Shown here: positions 1 through 8,482 of the stretch, one piece after another | How the letters are laid out: each line of letters starts with the position of its first letter | Numbering within the stretch: position 1 is the first letter of the stretch | Origin: Nocardia yamanashiensis NBRC 100130 | GTDB taxonomy: Bacteria > Actinomycetota > Actinomycetes > Mycobacteriales > Mycobacteriaceae | Direction: 5' to 3' | Assembly (NCBI RefSeq): GCF_001613325.1 | Contig: NZ_BDCD01000046.1 | Location: 1 to 64,000 of the forward strand | DNA length: 64,000 nucleotides | Program-made: the position numbers and the translations under genes | The notes under the pieces: generated by a model | What the model was told of the DNA's origin: nothing | Seen by the model: only the letters and a program-made list of their open reading frames with translations | Database searches by the model: none

Positions 1-1616
1 GTCGTCGCCACCGGGTTGGCCGCGCCGCCGGGGCGGGCCGCCGCGCTCGTCGCGGGGTGTCCGGCAATGGCCCGGCCGGTCGCGCCGGATTGCGCGGCGG
101 GGGTGTCCAGGGCGGCCACGGCGGTCGAAGACGGTTGCGGGGCAGTCGGATCCGAGGGGGCGGACTGCACGCCGGTGCCCATGGCCAGGGTGCCGGTGGC
201 GAGCGCCGCCACCGCCGCGGCGGCCGCGCCGACGATCGCCACTCGCTTCCAGTGCGCGAAGCCGGTGGGTCGTTCGGCGGCCGTCGGCAGGGCGGGCAGG
301 AGGGGGATACGGCGCTCGTCGTCGGTGTCGTCCGTGCCGGTACCGCTGCTGCACAGGGTGCCGTGATCGACGGCGATCGCCATCGTCTCGTCCGGCTGCT
401 CGTCGTATCGCTCCGGTGCAGGCCTGTATTCCATTGCACCGGGACCGAGTTCGCTGATCTCCCGACGCAGCCGGTTCCGGCCGGCGGCCGAATCCTGGTA
501 CGGGACCGGGTCGTTCGGGTCCTCCAGATGATGCGGTGCGCCGAGTTCGGCATCACGGGCGGTGAGGCCCGGAATACGGCGCGGCAGGATGCGGGGCGCC
601 GCGGACAGGGCCGGATGCGGTTCCGTCGCGGTGGTGTCGGCGAGCAGATCGGCGGCGAGCAGGGCCGCGCCGTGTGCGCTCAGGTGCGCGGGATCGGTGG
701 CCGCGGCGACCGGGACGCCGAATTCGGTGGAGAGCAGTTCGGTGATCAGCGGGATGGCCGCGCCGCCGCCGGTCAGCAGGAAACCGTCCAGATCGCCCGG
801 GCCGAGACCGGCGCGCCGGATGGCCTCGTGCACCAGATCGAGCGAACCCAGCAACGGGCCGCGGAACAGGTCCTCGAGTTCGTCGCGCACCAGGCGCACA
901 TCGACCGCGCCGAGTGCGGGCAACCGGACCGGGACGGTGGTCGCCGTATTCTTCGACAGCGTTTCTTTCGCGATTTTGCAGCGCACCCGCAGGGCGGCCA
1001 ATTCCTGTTCCACCAACGGGTCGAAAGGATCGAAATCCTTTTCCCCCACCGCGAATGCGAGAACGTAACGCATGGTAAGTAAATCGAATTCGGCGCCCGC
1101 CACGGCAGTGGTACGTACCGGTTCACCGAGCAACCCGGACATTGCGCCGGTGCGCGCCACCGAAACGGTCAAACCGGTTGCGCCGAGGTCGTATACGACC
1201 ATCGCACCGTCATGGGTGGATTCATGGACTTCCTGCAACCAGCGCATGGCCGCGGCCGGTTCCGGCACCAGCGCCACGCCGTCCAGACCGGCGGCGGTCA
1301 GCGCGGCCCGCTGCACCTCCACCGTGTGCTGCGACCACCACGCCGGATAGCAGGTCACCGCGGCGGCCGGGCGACCCGCGTCGTCCACCGCGCGCGCGAC
1401 CGCCGCGACCACCAGATCCGCTGCGCGAACAGCGGATCCGTCGCGGGTGCGAATATCCACGGGATCCCCGACCCGGGACAGAAAACTCTCCGGTACCTCC
1501 GGTTCGGCGCCGAGCATGCTGGGCCGTACCGCTAGCCTGCGTTGTCCCCCCGAAGATGTCACGGCGACCGTGTTCGACGACCCGACGGTGATGCCGAGCG
1601 CCAGACCCTGACTCAT
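1..1616 (-). CDS. Hsp70/actin-fold ATPase-like protein, membrane anchored (partial, C-terminus beyond window)
   Basis: Translating the minus strand from ATG 1614-1616 gives an uninterrupted high-GC3 frame running off the window start. The N-terminus begins MSQGLALGITVGSSNTVAV, matching the Hsp70 phosphate-1 loop. VYDLGATGLTVSV near residue 150 matches phosphate-2 and LLTGGGAAIPLI near residue 280 the adenosine motif, so the actin-like ATPase fold is well supported. A hydrophobic Ala-rich segment near residues 455-477 looks like a single membrane span after a cytoplasmic ATPase domain, followed by an Ala/Pro/Thr-rich tail. It is divergent from the iniB-iniA-iniC cluster across 316 bp, so shared regulation is likely. 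No substrate-binding domain is visible before the window ends. Function is unknown; a chaperone-like or scaffold role at the membrane is inference. Confidence 0.85.
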   Translation of the reverse strand, partial: MSQGLALGITVGSSNTVAVTSSGGQRRLAVRPSMLGAEPEVPESFLSRVGDPVDIRTRDGSAVRAADLVVAAVARAVDDAGRPAAAVTCYPAWWSQHTVEVQRAALTAAGLDGVALVPEPAAAMRWLQEVHESTHDGAMVVYDLGATGLTVSVARTGAMSGLLGEPVRTTAVAGAEFDLLTMRYVLAFAVGEKDFDPFDPLVEQELAALRVRCKIAKETLSKNTATTVPVRLPALGAVDVRLVRDELEDLFRGPLLGSLDLVHEAIRRAGLGPGDLDGFLLTGGGAAIPLITELLSTEFGVPVAAATDPAHLSAHGAALLAADLLADTTATEPHPALSAAPRILPRRIPGLTARDAELGAPHHLEDPNDPVPYQDSAAGRNRLRREISELGPGAMEYRPAPERYDEQPDETMAIAVDHGTLCSSGTGTDDTDDERRIPLLPALPTAAERPTGFAHWKRVAIVGAAAAAVAALATGTLAMGTGVQSAPSDPTAPQPSSTAVAALDTPAAQSGATGRAIAGHPATSAAARPGGAANPVAT

Positions 1617-1773
1617 TCGAGTTCCCCTGTCGATTCGAAACACGCGGCGAATGGATCGCGTGCGGCGTCGAAAGCTCTTGCGTCCGATTTGTGTGAAACG
1701 GCGTGCGGGCCGGGCGGCCCATGGTTCCTGTCGGTTGCTGCGGGGGCGTCGTTACCAATCTCCCCCCAGGTTC

Positions 1774-1786
1774 GGGGAAATTCCCC
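1774..1786. promoter_or_regulatory. Palindrome GGGGAAATTCCCC, possible operator
   Basis: A 13-bp perfect palindrome with a single central base (GGGGAA-A-TTCCCC). It lies about 150 bp upstream of iniB. No T-tract follows, so a protein-binding site is likelier than a terminator. Confidence 0.4.
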
Positions 1787-1799
1787 TAATGCCGCGAAA

Positions 1800-1831
1800 C
1801 CCCCGTATCGGCGCGACACGCGATACGGGGG
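1800..1831. promoter_or_regulatory. 11-bp perfect inverted repeat upstream of iniB
   Basis: The arms CCCCCGTATCG (1800-1810) and CGATACGGGGG (1821-1831) are perfectly complementary around a 10-bp spacer, placing half-site centres about two helical turns apart as for a dimeric regulator. It sits in the divergent promoter region. Candidate operator for the iniBAC cluster; the regulator is unknown. Confidence 0.5.
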
Positions 1832-1932
1832 ACTTCACCCCGTTTCGGCGTAACGGGTCGCGTTCCTAACGTGAAAGGCAATTGGAGCAGCGCGGGTCAC
1901 CGGGGCCCGCCCCAGATAGGGAACGAGTTGTC

Positions 1933-4407
1933 ATGAGCCCCAACGCAATTCTCGAGTTCATCCTCAACCTGCTGCGTGACCACGAAGCCGCCGTCGCCTA
2001 CTGCACCAACCCCGGCCAAGCCCTCACCGCCGCCGGCCTCGACGCCGTCACCCCCGAAGACATCGCCGCCGTGGCCCCCATGGTCGCCGAATCCGCCCTG
2101 GTAGCCGGCGGTTCGCAACTCTCCGCCATCATCGCCGCCGGCCACACCGCAGCCGCCACCCTCAACGGTTCCAGCGCTCTCAACGGTTCCACCAGCGTCA
2201 ACGGCTCCGCCGCCGTGACCGGTACCACCGCCGTGACTGGTGCCACCGCCGTGACCGGCACCACAACCGCCGCCACCACCGGCGCCGCCCTCACCACCGG
2301 CGCCGTAACCACCCCCGACCTCCACCTCGGCACCGAAGCAGCCGCCAACCTCGACCTCGGCCTCTCCACCGGCATCGGCGCAATTACCGGCGCAGCCACC
2401 AACCTGACCACCGCCCTCGACGCCGCCACCAATCTGAGCACCGATCTCCAAGCCGGCCTGACCGGAGTGACCGGCGTCGCCGCCACCCTCGGCACCGGCC
2501 TGGAAGCCGGTCTCACCGGCGCAACCAGCGTTGCCGCGACCCTCGGCACCGGTATCCAAGGCGGCCTCACCGCAGCCGCCGATGCCGCCGCAACCTTGGG
2601 CACCGGCCTGACCGCCGCCGCCGGCGCAGCCGCTGGAGTCGGCGCGACCCTCGGCGGCGGCGTGGACGCCGCCCTCTCCGGTGTAACCGGAGCCGCCGCA
2701 ACCGCGAGCGCCACCCTCGGAACCGGCGTGTCCACAGCTCTCGATGCGGTCGCTGGCATTCATACAGGCGTGAATCTCGGCGCGGATCTGCACACCGCCG
2801 TGGCCGCCGCCACCCAAGCCGGCGCCGAACTTGCCGGAAATGTCGGCATCGCAGCGGATCTCGGTGGCCTGGCCGATGCTGCCGCCGGAGTCGGCACGAC
2901 CCTCGGCAGCGGTCTGGACGCCGCGCTCACCGGCGTAGCCGGAGCCGCCACAGGCGCGAGCGCACATCTCGGGACCGGTATCGAAGCCGGCGTATCCACC
3001 GTTCTCGATGCAGTCGGTGGCACCCACGCAGGCGCGAACCTCGGCGCGGAAGTAAACGCCGCCACCCAGGTCGGTGCCGAGCTCGCCGGAAATGTCGGTG
3101 TCGCAGCGGGTCTCGGTGCGCAGACCGCAGCGGGCGCGAATGCGAGCCTCGCCGCTGCGGGCAATGCGGTCGCCGGAGCAGGTGCGAACCTCGGAAATGC
3201 CTTGGATGCCGGACTCTCCGGCGCGCTCGGTGCGGGCACCCATCTCGGAACCGGCCTCGAGGCAGGGCTTTCGACCGGTCTCGATGCGGTGGCCGATGCG
3301 GGGGCGCAGGCCGGGACGGGCCTCGATGCGGTTGTCGGCGCCGGAACGCAGGCCGGTGCGAACATCGGTGCAGGGCTTGGCGTGGCTGGCACAGCCGTGC
3401 ACACGGCCGGTTCGACGACCACGAACCTCGGTACCGGCCTGAACGGTGAACTCGGCGGTGTGGTCGATGCGGGCACGCACGCGGCGGGTGTGGGGCTCAA
3501 CGGTGGAGTCGATGCTGCAACCGGCTTCGGTGCGCAGGCGGGAGCAGGTCTCGGCGCAGGCGTGAACGCCGCCACCCAGGCTGGTGCCGAACTCGCCGGA
3601 AATGCCGGTGTCGCAGCTGGTCTCGGCGGAGTGGTCGACGCAGCAACGGACCTCGGTGTGCAGGCCGGGGCGGGTGCGAATGCGAGCCTCGCCGCTGCGG
3701 GCAATGCTGCTGCTGGCGCGGGCGCGAATCTCGGTGGTGGTTTGGATGCCGGACTCTCGGGCGTGCTCGGGGCTGCCTCCGATGCGGGCGCGAACCTCGG
3801 CACCGGGCTGAGCGGTGGTCTCGGCGGCGTGGTCGATGCTGGTACGCATGTGGCTGGTGGACTGGGCGCGGACCTCGGAAGTGGTTTGGATGGGGGGCTT
3901 TCCGGGGCGGTCGGGGTCGTGAATGGTGCGGGCGGTCAGTTCGGTACCGGGTTGGAGGCGGGGCTTTCGAGTGGGGTCGATGCGGGCACGCAGGTGGGTG
4001 GGGATCTCGGTGCGGGCATCGATTCGGTTGTCGGTGCCGGTACACATGCCGGTGCGGATCTCGGGGCGGGACTCGGCGGAAATGCCGGAGCTGTCGCTGG
4101 GGTCGGTGCGGATCTCGGGGCTCAGGCCGGGGGTGGCCTGGGGAGCGGGCTTACCGGGGTTGGGAATGCTGTGGCGGGGGTTTCGGATGGGGTGGCGGTT
4201 GGGTCGCATGGTGGGGGTGCGGTGGATGCGGGGCTTTCGGGGGGTGTGAATCCTTGGACTTCGGTGGATGTTTCGCAGGCGTTCGGGGCCGGGGTGCAGG
4301 GGAGTGGGATGGGGTCGGGGTTGTTCGGGGACGGTGGGGTGCACGGGGTCGGCGGTGCGGATGCGCAGGTCGGCGGCGACATCATCGGCGACATGCTGCA
4401 TTCCTGA
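1933..4407 (+). CDS. iniB: IniB-like Gly/Ala-rich protein
   Basis: The 824-residue product starts at ATG 1933 (MSPNAILEFILNLLRDHEAA); an upstream in-frame start at 1882 lacks the family N-terminus. Residues 1 to about 75 form the conserved IniB N-terminal domain. The rest is low-complexity Gly/Ala/Thr with degenerate units of the LGTGLEAGLTG type and recurring AATQAGAELAGN blocks. The protein is longer than the roughly 480 residues of mycobacterial IniB, as expected from repeat expansion. It is followed by iniA and iniC, the same order as M. tuberculosis iniBAC, an operon induced by isoniazid and ethambutol. The exact role of IniB is unknown; the repeat domain may be surface or scaffold material. 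Codons shift from C-ending in the first half to G-ending in the second. Confidence 0.85.
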   Translation: MSPNAILEFILNLLRDHEAAVAYCTNPGQALTAAGLDAVTPEDIAAVAPMVAESALVAGGSQLSAIIAAGHTAAATLNGSSALNGSTSVNGSAAVTGTTAVTGATAVTGTTTAATTGAALTTGAVTTPDLHLGTEAAANLDLGLSTGIGAITGAATNLTTALDAATNLSTDLQAGLTGVTGVAATLGTGLEAGLTGATSVAATLGTGIQGGLTAAADAAATLGTGLTAAAGAAAGVGATLGGGVDAALSGVTGAAATASATLGTGVSTALDAVAGIHTGVNLGADLHTAVAAATQAGAELAGNVGIAADLGGLADAAAGVGTTLGSGLDAALTGVAGAATGASAHLGTGIEAGVSTVLDAVGGTHAGANLGAEVNAATQVGAELAGNVGVAAGLGAQTAAGANASLAAAGNAVAGAGANLGNALDAGLSGALGAGTHLGTGLEAGLSTGLDAVADAGAQAGTGLDAVVGAGTQAGANIGAGLGVAGTAVHTAGSTTTNLGTGLNGELGGVVDAGTHAAGVGLNGGVDAATGFGAQAGAGLGAGVNAATQAGAELAGNAGVAAGLGGVVDAATDLGVQAGAGANASLAAAGNAAAGAGANLGGGLDAGLSGVLGAASDAGANLGTGLSGGLGGVVDAGTHVAGGLGADLGSGLDGGLSGAVGVVNGAGGQFGTGLEAGLSSGVDAGTQVGGDLGAGIDSVVGAGTHAGADLGAGLGGNAGAVAGVGADLGAQAGGGLGSGLTGVGNAVAGVSDGVAVGSHGGGAVDAGLSGGVNPWTSVDVSQAFGAGVQGSGMGSGLFGDGGVHGVGGADAQVGGDIIGDMLHS

Positions 4408-4434
4408 CGGCTGCGGCCGTACTCGGGTGCGCTA

Positions 4435-4465
4435 CCGAGATCCCGTTCACGGAACGGGATCTCGG
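4435..4465 (+). terminator. 14-bp perfect hairpin after iniB
   Basis: Stem 4435-4448 / 4452-4465 with a 3-nt ACG loop begins 28 nt after the iniB stop. No U-tract follows. It could be an I-shaped terminator or processing site that lowers iniA-iniC expression relative to iniB. Confidence 0.6.
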
Positions 4466-4680
4466 GGCCGGCGGTGAGCCGGGACGGTGCGGCGCGGTGC
4501 GAGCTCCGGCGCGCCGGCCTCGTATTCCGGCGCGGGCCGGGTGCTTCGTGGCGGGCTTGGTGCTCCACGGCGCCCGCGTGTTCCGTGGCAGCCCGGCGTG
4601 GCTGGGCGAGCGCAGTCCTGACGGGTGTGGATCTAGGTAATGAAATCGCTGCTATCGGATGAGGAATGAGGTGTCGCGCG

Positions 4681-6543
4681 GTGAGCGGGATCGAGGCTGG
4701 GCGGCCTTTGCTGGGGTTGTTGGAGGAGGCCGTGGGGGTGGCGCGGGGTGCGGGGCGGGGGGATTTGGTGGGGCGGTTGGAGGGGTTGGCGGGGCGGGTT
4801 CGGGATCCGCGGCGGCGGATCGTGGTGGCGGGGTTGGGGAATCAGGGGAAGAGTCAGTTCGTCAATGCGCTGATCAATGCGGATGTTTGTGCGGTGGGGG
4901 ATGACGTCACGACCACGGTGGTGACGCAGTTGGCGTATGGGGCGGAGGCGGGGGCGCGGTTGGTGGTGGAGGGTGAGGGTGGGGAGCCGGTGGAGGTTCC
5001 GGTGGCGTTCGAGGCGATTGGTGCGGATGGGAGCTGGGCGAGGGCGGCGCGGGGGCGGCGGGTGTTGCGGTTGGAGGTGGAGGTGCCCAATCGGCTGCTG
5101 GGGGATGGGGTCGTGGTGGTGGACACGCCGGGGTGGGGTGGATACGGGAAGGGCGGGGCGGCTGGGGTTTTGGGGAGTGTGCCGGGGGCCGATGCGGTGC
5201 TGGTGTTGAGTGATGCCTCGACCGAGTTGACCGCGCCGGAGGTGGATTTCCTGCGGCAGGTGCGGGAGTTGTGCCCGGCGGTGGCGGTGGTGTCGACCAA
5301 GGTGGATCTGTATCCGCATTGGCGGCAGGTGTTCGAGGCGAATCGAGAGCATTTGGCGCGGGCGGGAATCGACGCGCCGATGCTGCCGGTGTCGGCGGTG
5401 CTGCGGGCGCATGCCATGCGATTGCAGGATGAGCAGCTGGGGCGGGAGTCGGGGTTCGGCGCGGTGTTCGGGTTCCTGCGGGAGCAGGTGGTGGGTCCGG
5501 AGCGGTCGGCGCTGACGCGGGCGGTGGCGGTCGATATCGGTTCGGCGGCAGAGCATTTGGCGTTGACGCTGGGTAGTGAGCTGGTGGCGTTGCGAGATCC
5601 GGAGCGGGGTGCTGCGGCGATCCGGGAATTGCGGGCCGCCAAGGCTTCGGCGGAGCGGTTGCAGCGGAGTACGTCCGCGTGGCAGCAGACGCTGGGGGAC
5701 GGGGTGACGGATCTGGCGGGGGATGTCGATCATGACCTGCGGAATCGGTTGCGGAATATCGCGAAGGAAGCCGAGGAGTGGATCGACGAGCACGATCCGG
5801 GCCGGCATTGGGACAGCATGGACGAATGGCTGACCGCGACCGTCGGCACCGCGGTCGGGGACAACCTGCTGTGGACGCGCACCCGGGCGGTGCGGCTGGC
5901 CGAACGGGTGGGCGGGCATTTCAGCGAGATCGAGCTGGAGTTGCCGGATGTGCGGGCGGGGTTGGATTCCGGTGCTTCCCGCACCGGCTCCTGCACCCTC
6001 GCCGACCTGGAACCCGATCTGGGTTTCGGGCACAAGGTGCTGGTCGGCGTGCGCGGTTCCTACGGCGGCGTGGTGATGGCAGGCCTGGTCGGCACCATGG
6101 CGGGCATGGCGCTGATCAACCCGCTGTCGCTGGGAGCGGGAGTCCTGCTGGGCGGCAAGGCCTTCCGCGACGACAAGCAGGCGCGGCTACTGAAACGCCG
6201 CGCCGACGCCAAAACCGCCGTACGCCGCTACCTCGACGATGTCGCCTTCCACACCGGCAAGGAAACGAAGGACCGCCTGCACCGCATCCACCGCCTGCTG
6301 CGCGACCATTTCACCGCCATCGCCGACCGCACCCTGCGTTCCCTCGACGAATCCCTGCGCGCCGCCCAGGAAGCCGCCAACCTCGAATCGGCCCGCCGCG
6401 CCGAACGCGCCACCGAACTCGAACGCCGCCTCCACGTAGTCGCCGAACTTCGCCGCCACGCCGACACCCTCCTCCCACCCGCTGCCCGGCCGGCCGTGAC
6501 GGCACAACGGCCGCCGGCACTGCCGCCCGCCTCGGAAACGTGA
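4681..6543 (+). CDS. iniA: IniA-like dynamin-family GTPase
   Basis: This is a bacterial dynamin-like protein of 620 residues from GTG 4681, chosen because ATGAGG at 4666-4671 gives it a plausible Shine-Dalgarno; ATG 4666 is the alternative. The G1 P-loop GLGNQGKS is at residues 51-58, G3 DTPG near 148 and G4 TKVD near 206-209. A hydrophobic paddle-like segment (GVVMAGLVGTMAGMALINPL onward) lies near residues 463-493, where IniA-type proteins contact membrane. Mycobacterial IniA (about 640 residues) is an inducible membrane-fission or repair factor linked to drug tolerance. Position after iniB and before iniC supports the assignment. The first half is extremely G-rich on the sense strand and the second half C-rich, an abrupt intragenic switch near 5780. 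Confidence 0.88.
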   Translation: MSGIEAGRPLLGLLEEAVGVARGAGRGDLVGRLEGLAGRVRDPRRRIVVAGLGNQGKSQFVNALINADVCAVGDDVTTTVVTQLAYGAEAGARLVVEGEGGEPVEVPVAFEAIGADGSWARAARGRRVLRLEVEVPNRLLGDGVVVVDTPGWGGYGKGGAAGVLGSVPGADAVLVLSDASTELTAPEVDFLRQVRELCPAVAVVSTKVDLYPHWRQVFEANREHLARAGIDAPMLPVSAVLRAHAMRLQDEQLGRESGFGAVFGFLREQVVGPERSALTRAVAVDIGSAAEHLALTLGSELVALRDPERGAAAIRELRAAKASAERLQRSTSAWQQTLGDGVTDLAGDVDHDLRNRLRNIAKEAEEWIDEHDPGRHWDSMDEWLTATVGTAVGDNLLWTRTRAVRLAERVGGHFSEIELELPDVRAGLDSGASRTGSCTLADLEPDLGFGHKVLVGVRGSYGGVVMAGLVGTMAGMALINPLSLGAGVLLGGKAFRDDKQARLLKRRADAKTAVRRYLDDVAFHTGKETKDRLHRIHRLLRDHFTAIADRTLRSLDESLRAAQEAANLESARRAERATELERRLHVVAELRRHADTLLPPAARPAVTAQRPPALPPASET

Positions 6544-6809
6544 CCGGCGAGGCTCCGGCACGAGCCCGCCGGGACGACGACCGCGCGCCGGATGACGACC
6601 ACGCGCGCGGGGAGGCCGTGCGTGCGGGGTGGGCCGTGCGTGCGGGGTGGCGACCGGGTGCGCGGGATGACGACGAGGCGCGTGGGCGGGGGTGGCGAGT
6701 GGGCGCACCTCGCGAGGACAACGGCGGCGGTGAGTGGGTGATGTGGTGCGGGTTCTGCTAACGCCGCGTAGGGTGCGCGCGAATGCCATGCGATGCGTGG
6801 AGGTGAGGT
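6544..6809. other. iniA-iniC spacer with short tandem repeat
   Basis: This 266-bp gap holds no supported gene. It contains an 18-nt near-perfect tandem duplication (unit GTGCGTGCGGGGTGGGCC) around 6617-6651 within a strongly G-rich block. GGAGG at 6799-6803 is the probable ribosome site of iniC. No hairpin terminator is evident, so read-through from iniA is plausible. Confidence 0.5.
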
Positions 6810-8465
6810 GTGCTCGGGAAGCGGGAGCCGATGAGCGGTGGCTTGGGAGAGGCCGGATACGGGCTGGTGCCGGAGACGCGCGGGTTGGTGGCGGCGGCCA
6901 GGCGGGCGCTGGGTGATCGTCCGCGGGTGCGCGCGCAGCTCGACGAATGCGCGCGGCGGTTGGACGAACCGCTGCGGGTGGCGCTGGCGGGGCAGCTCAA
7001 GGCGGGTAAGTCGACGCTGTTGAATGCGCTCGTCGGACAGGACATCGCGCCCACCGACGCGACCGAGTGCACGCGGCTCGTGACCTGGTATCGCGACGGC
7101 GCATCGCCGCGGGTGACCGCGTGTTCGGCCGATGGAGCCCGTGCCGATGTGGTGGTGCGGCGCGGTCGGACCGCCGAGGCCCCGGCCGCCGGTCTCACCT
7201 TCGATCTGTCGGCACTGCGCTGGAATGCCGCCGCCCCGCGCGCCGTCGACCATCTCGAAGTGGAATGGCCGTCGGCCGAATTGGCGCGCACCACGATCAT
7301 CGACACCCCGGGCATCTCCTCGCTCTCCCGCGACGTATCGGCCCGCACCTCCCAACTGCTCACACCAGGCGAATCCGACGCACCGCTACCCAACGCCGAC
7401 GCAGTCATCTACCTACTGCGCCGTCTCGATGCCGCCGATATCGACTTCCTCGAACACATCAACGTCGGCGGCAGCGGGGTTTCGGGATTCGGTGGGCCGG
7501 GCGGCCCTGCGGGTGGTGCGGGAACGGGTGGTGGGGTTTCGGGGTTTGGTGGGCCGCTCGGGGTGATCGGGGTGGTGTCGCGGGCCGATGAGATCGGGGC
7601 GGGGCGGATCGATGCGTTGCATTCGGCGCGGGAGGTGGCGGCGCGGTTTGCGGGGGAGTTGGAGCGGACGGGGTTGTGTCAGTCGGTGATTCCGGTGGCG
7701 GGGTTGCTGGCGTTTGCGGCGGCCACGTTGCGGCAGCGGGAGTTTGCGGCGTTCGAGGCGCTGGCCACGGTGCCGGCGGAGGAGTTGGGGGTGGCGCTGC
7801 TGTCGGCGGATCGGTTCGGGCGGGCGGAGCTGCCGTTGCCGGTGCCGGGGGAATTGCGGGTGCAGCTTGCGGAGCGGTTCGGGATGTTCGGGATTCGGCT
7901 GGCCGTCACGCTGATTCGGCTCGGGGTGCGTGACTCCGCTTCCCTTGCCGCCGAATTGGTGCAGCGCAGCGGGCTGGACGAATTGCGGACCGTGCTGGAT
8001 GTGCAGTTCGCGCAGCGGGCTGAGGAATTGAAGGCGCATTCGGCGCTCACCGCGCTGGCGCGGATCCTGCTCGCGAATCCCGGTACGGCCGCGGATGCCC
8101 TGCTGCCCAGGGTGCGGACGCTGCTCGCCGACGTGCACGGGTTCGCCGAATTGCGTTTGCTCGGGCATCTACGTGCCGAGGAATTGCCTTTGCCCGCAGC
8201 GGATCTCGCGGAATTGCACCGGTTGGTGGGTGGGTCCGGAGTCGCCTCGCACCTGCGCCTGGGCTTGTCCGCGCACACCGATCTCGCCACCCAGCGGGAG
8301 GAAGCGCTGGCCGCCGTCAACAAGTGGCGCGCCCGCGCCCGCCACCCGCTCGCCGATCAGTTCACCGCCAACGCCTGCCTGACCGCGGCTCGCAGCGCCG
8401 AGGGCCTGCTCGACGTCCTGCACGAACCGCCGACCACCCCTTTCGTCAGGGTGCGACGCGGCTGA
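6810..8465 (+). CDS. iniC: IniC-like dynamin-family GTPase
   Basis: 551 residues from GTG 6810, which has GGAGG six bases upstream; ATG 6831 (MSGG) is the alternative. It closely resembles mycobacterial IniC from memory: P-loop GQLKAGKS at residues 61-68, APTDATECTRLVTW switch region, DTPGISSL from residue 165, and VSRADEIGAGRIDAL as the G4 region near 256-270. The FGMFGIRLAV and AAELVQRSGL blocks are also family-typical. Between G3 and G4 there is a Gly-rich insertion (about residues 219-250) holding two copies of GVSGFGGP, encoded by a 57-nt direct duplication. IniC probably works with IniA in membrane remodelling under envelope stress. It ends 17 bp from a convergent dehydrogenase gene. 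Confidence 0.88.
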   Translation: MLGKREPMSGGLGEAGYGLVPETRGLVAAARRALGDRPRVRAQLDECARRLDEPLRVALAGQLKAGKSTLLNALVGQDIAPTDATECTRLVTWYRDGASPRVTACSADGARADVVVRRGRTAEAPAAGLTFDLSALRWNAAAPRAVDHLEVEWPSAELARTTIIDTPGISSLSRDVSARTSQLLTPGESDAPLPNADAVIYLLRRLDAADIDFLEHINVGGSGVSGFGGPGGPAGGAGTGGGVSGFGGPLGVIGVVSRADEIGAGRIDALHSAREVAARFAGELERTGLCQSVIPVAGLLAFAAATLRQREFAAFEALATVPAEELGVALLSADRFGRAELPLPVPGELRVQLAERFGMFGIRLAVTLIRLGVRDSASLAAELVQRSGLDELRTVLDVQFAQRAEELKAHSALTALARILLANPGTAADALLPRVRTLLADVHGFAELRLLGHLRAEELPLPAADLAELHRLVGGSGVASHLRLGLSAHTDLATQREEALAAVNKWRARARHPLADQFTANACLTAARSAEGLLDVLHEPPTTPFVRVRRG

Positions 8466-8482
8466 ACGGTCCGGCGGCTGCC

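Larger units (their letters stand above)
1617..1932. promoter_or_regulatory. Divergent intergenic region of the Hsp70-like gene and iniB
   Basis: This 316-bp spacer separates two divergently read genes and carries no convincing ORF. It holds two symmetric elements, a 13-bp palindrome at 1774-1786 and an 11-bp-arm inverted repeat at 1800-1831, the second ending about 100 bp before the iniB start. It is the natural control region for both genes. In M. tuberculosis the iniBAC promoter responds to cell-wall inhibitors; whether the same holds here is inference. Confidence 0.6.

Noticed and set aside
16..1535. Several plus-strand frames of 90-340 residues at the window start
   Set aside because: They are antisense to the Hsp70-like gene, whose minus-strand frame shows conserved nucleotide-binding motifs; the plus frames are Arg/Gly-rich GC shadows.
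1897..4401. 834-residue minus-strand frame over iniB
   Set aside because: It arises because the repeat-rich high-GC coding lacks stops on the opposite strand; it is His/Arg/Pro/Gly-rich with no domain, whereas the plus frame has the IniB N-terminus.
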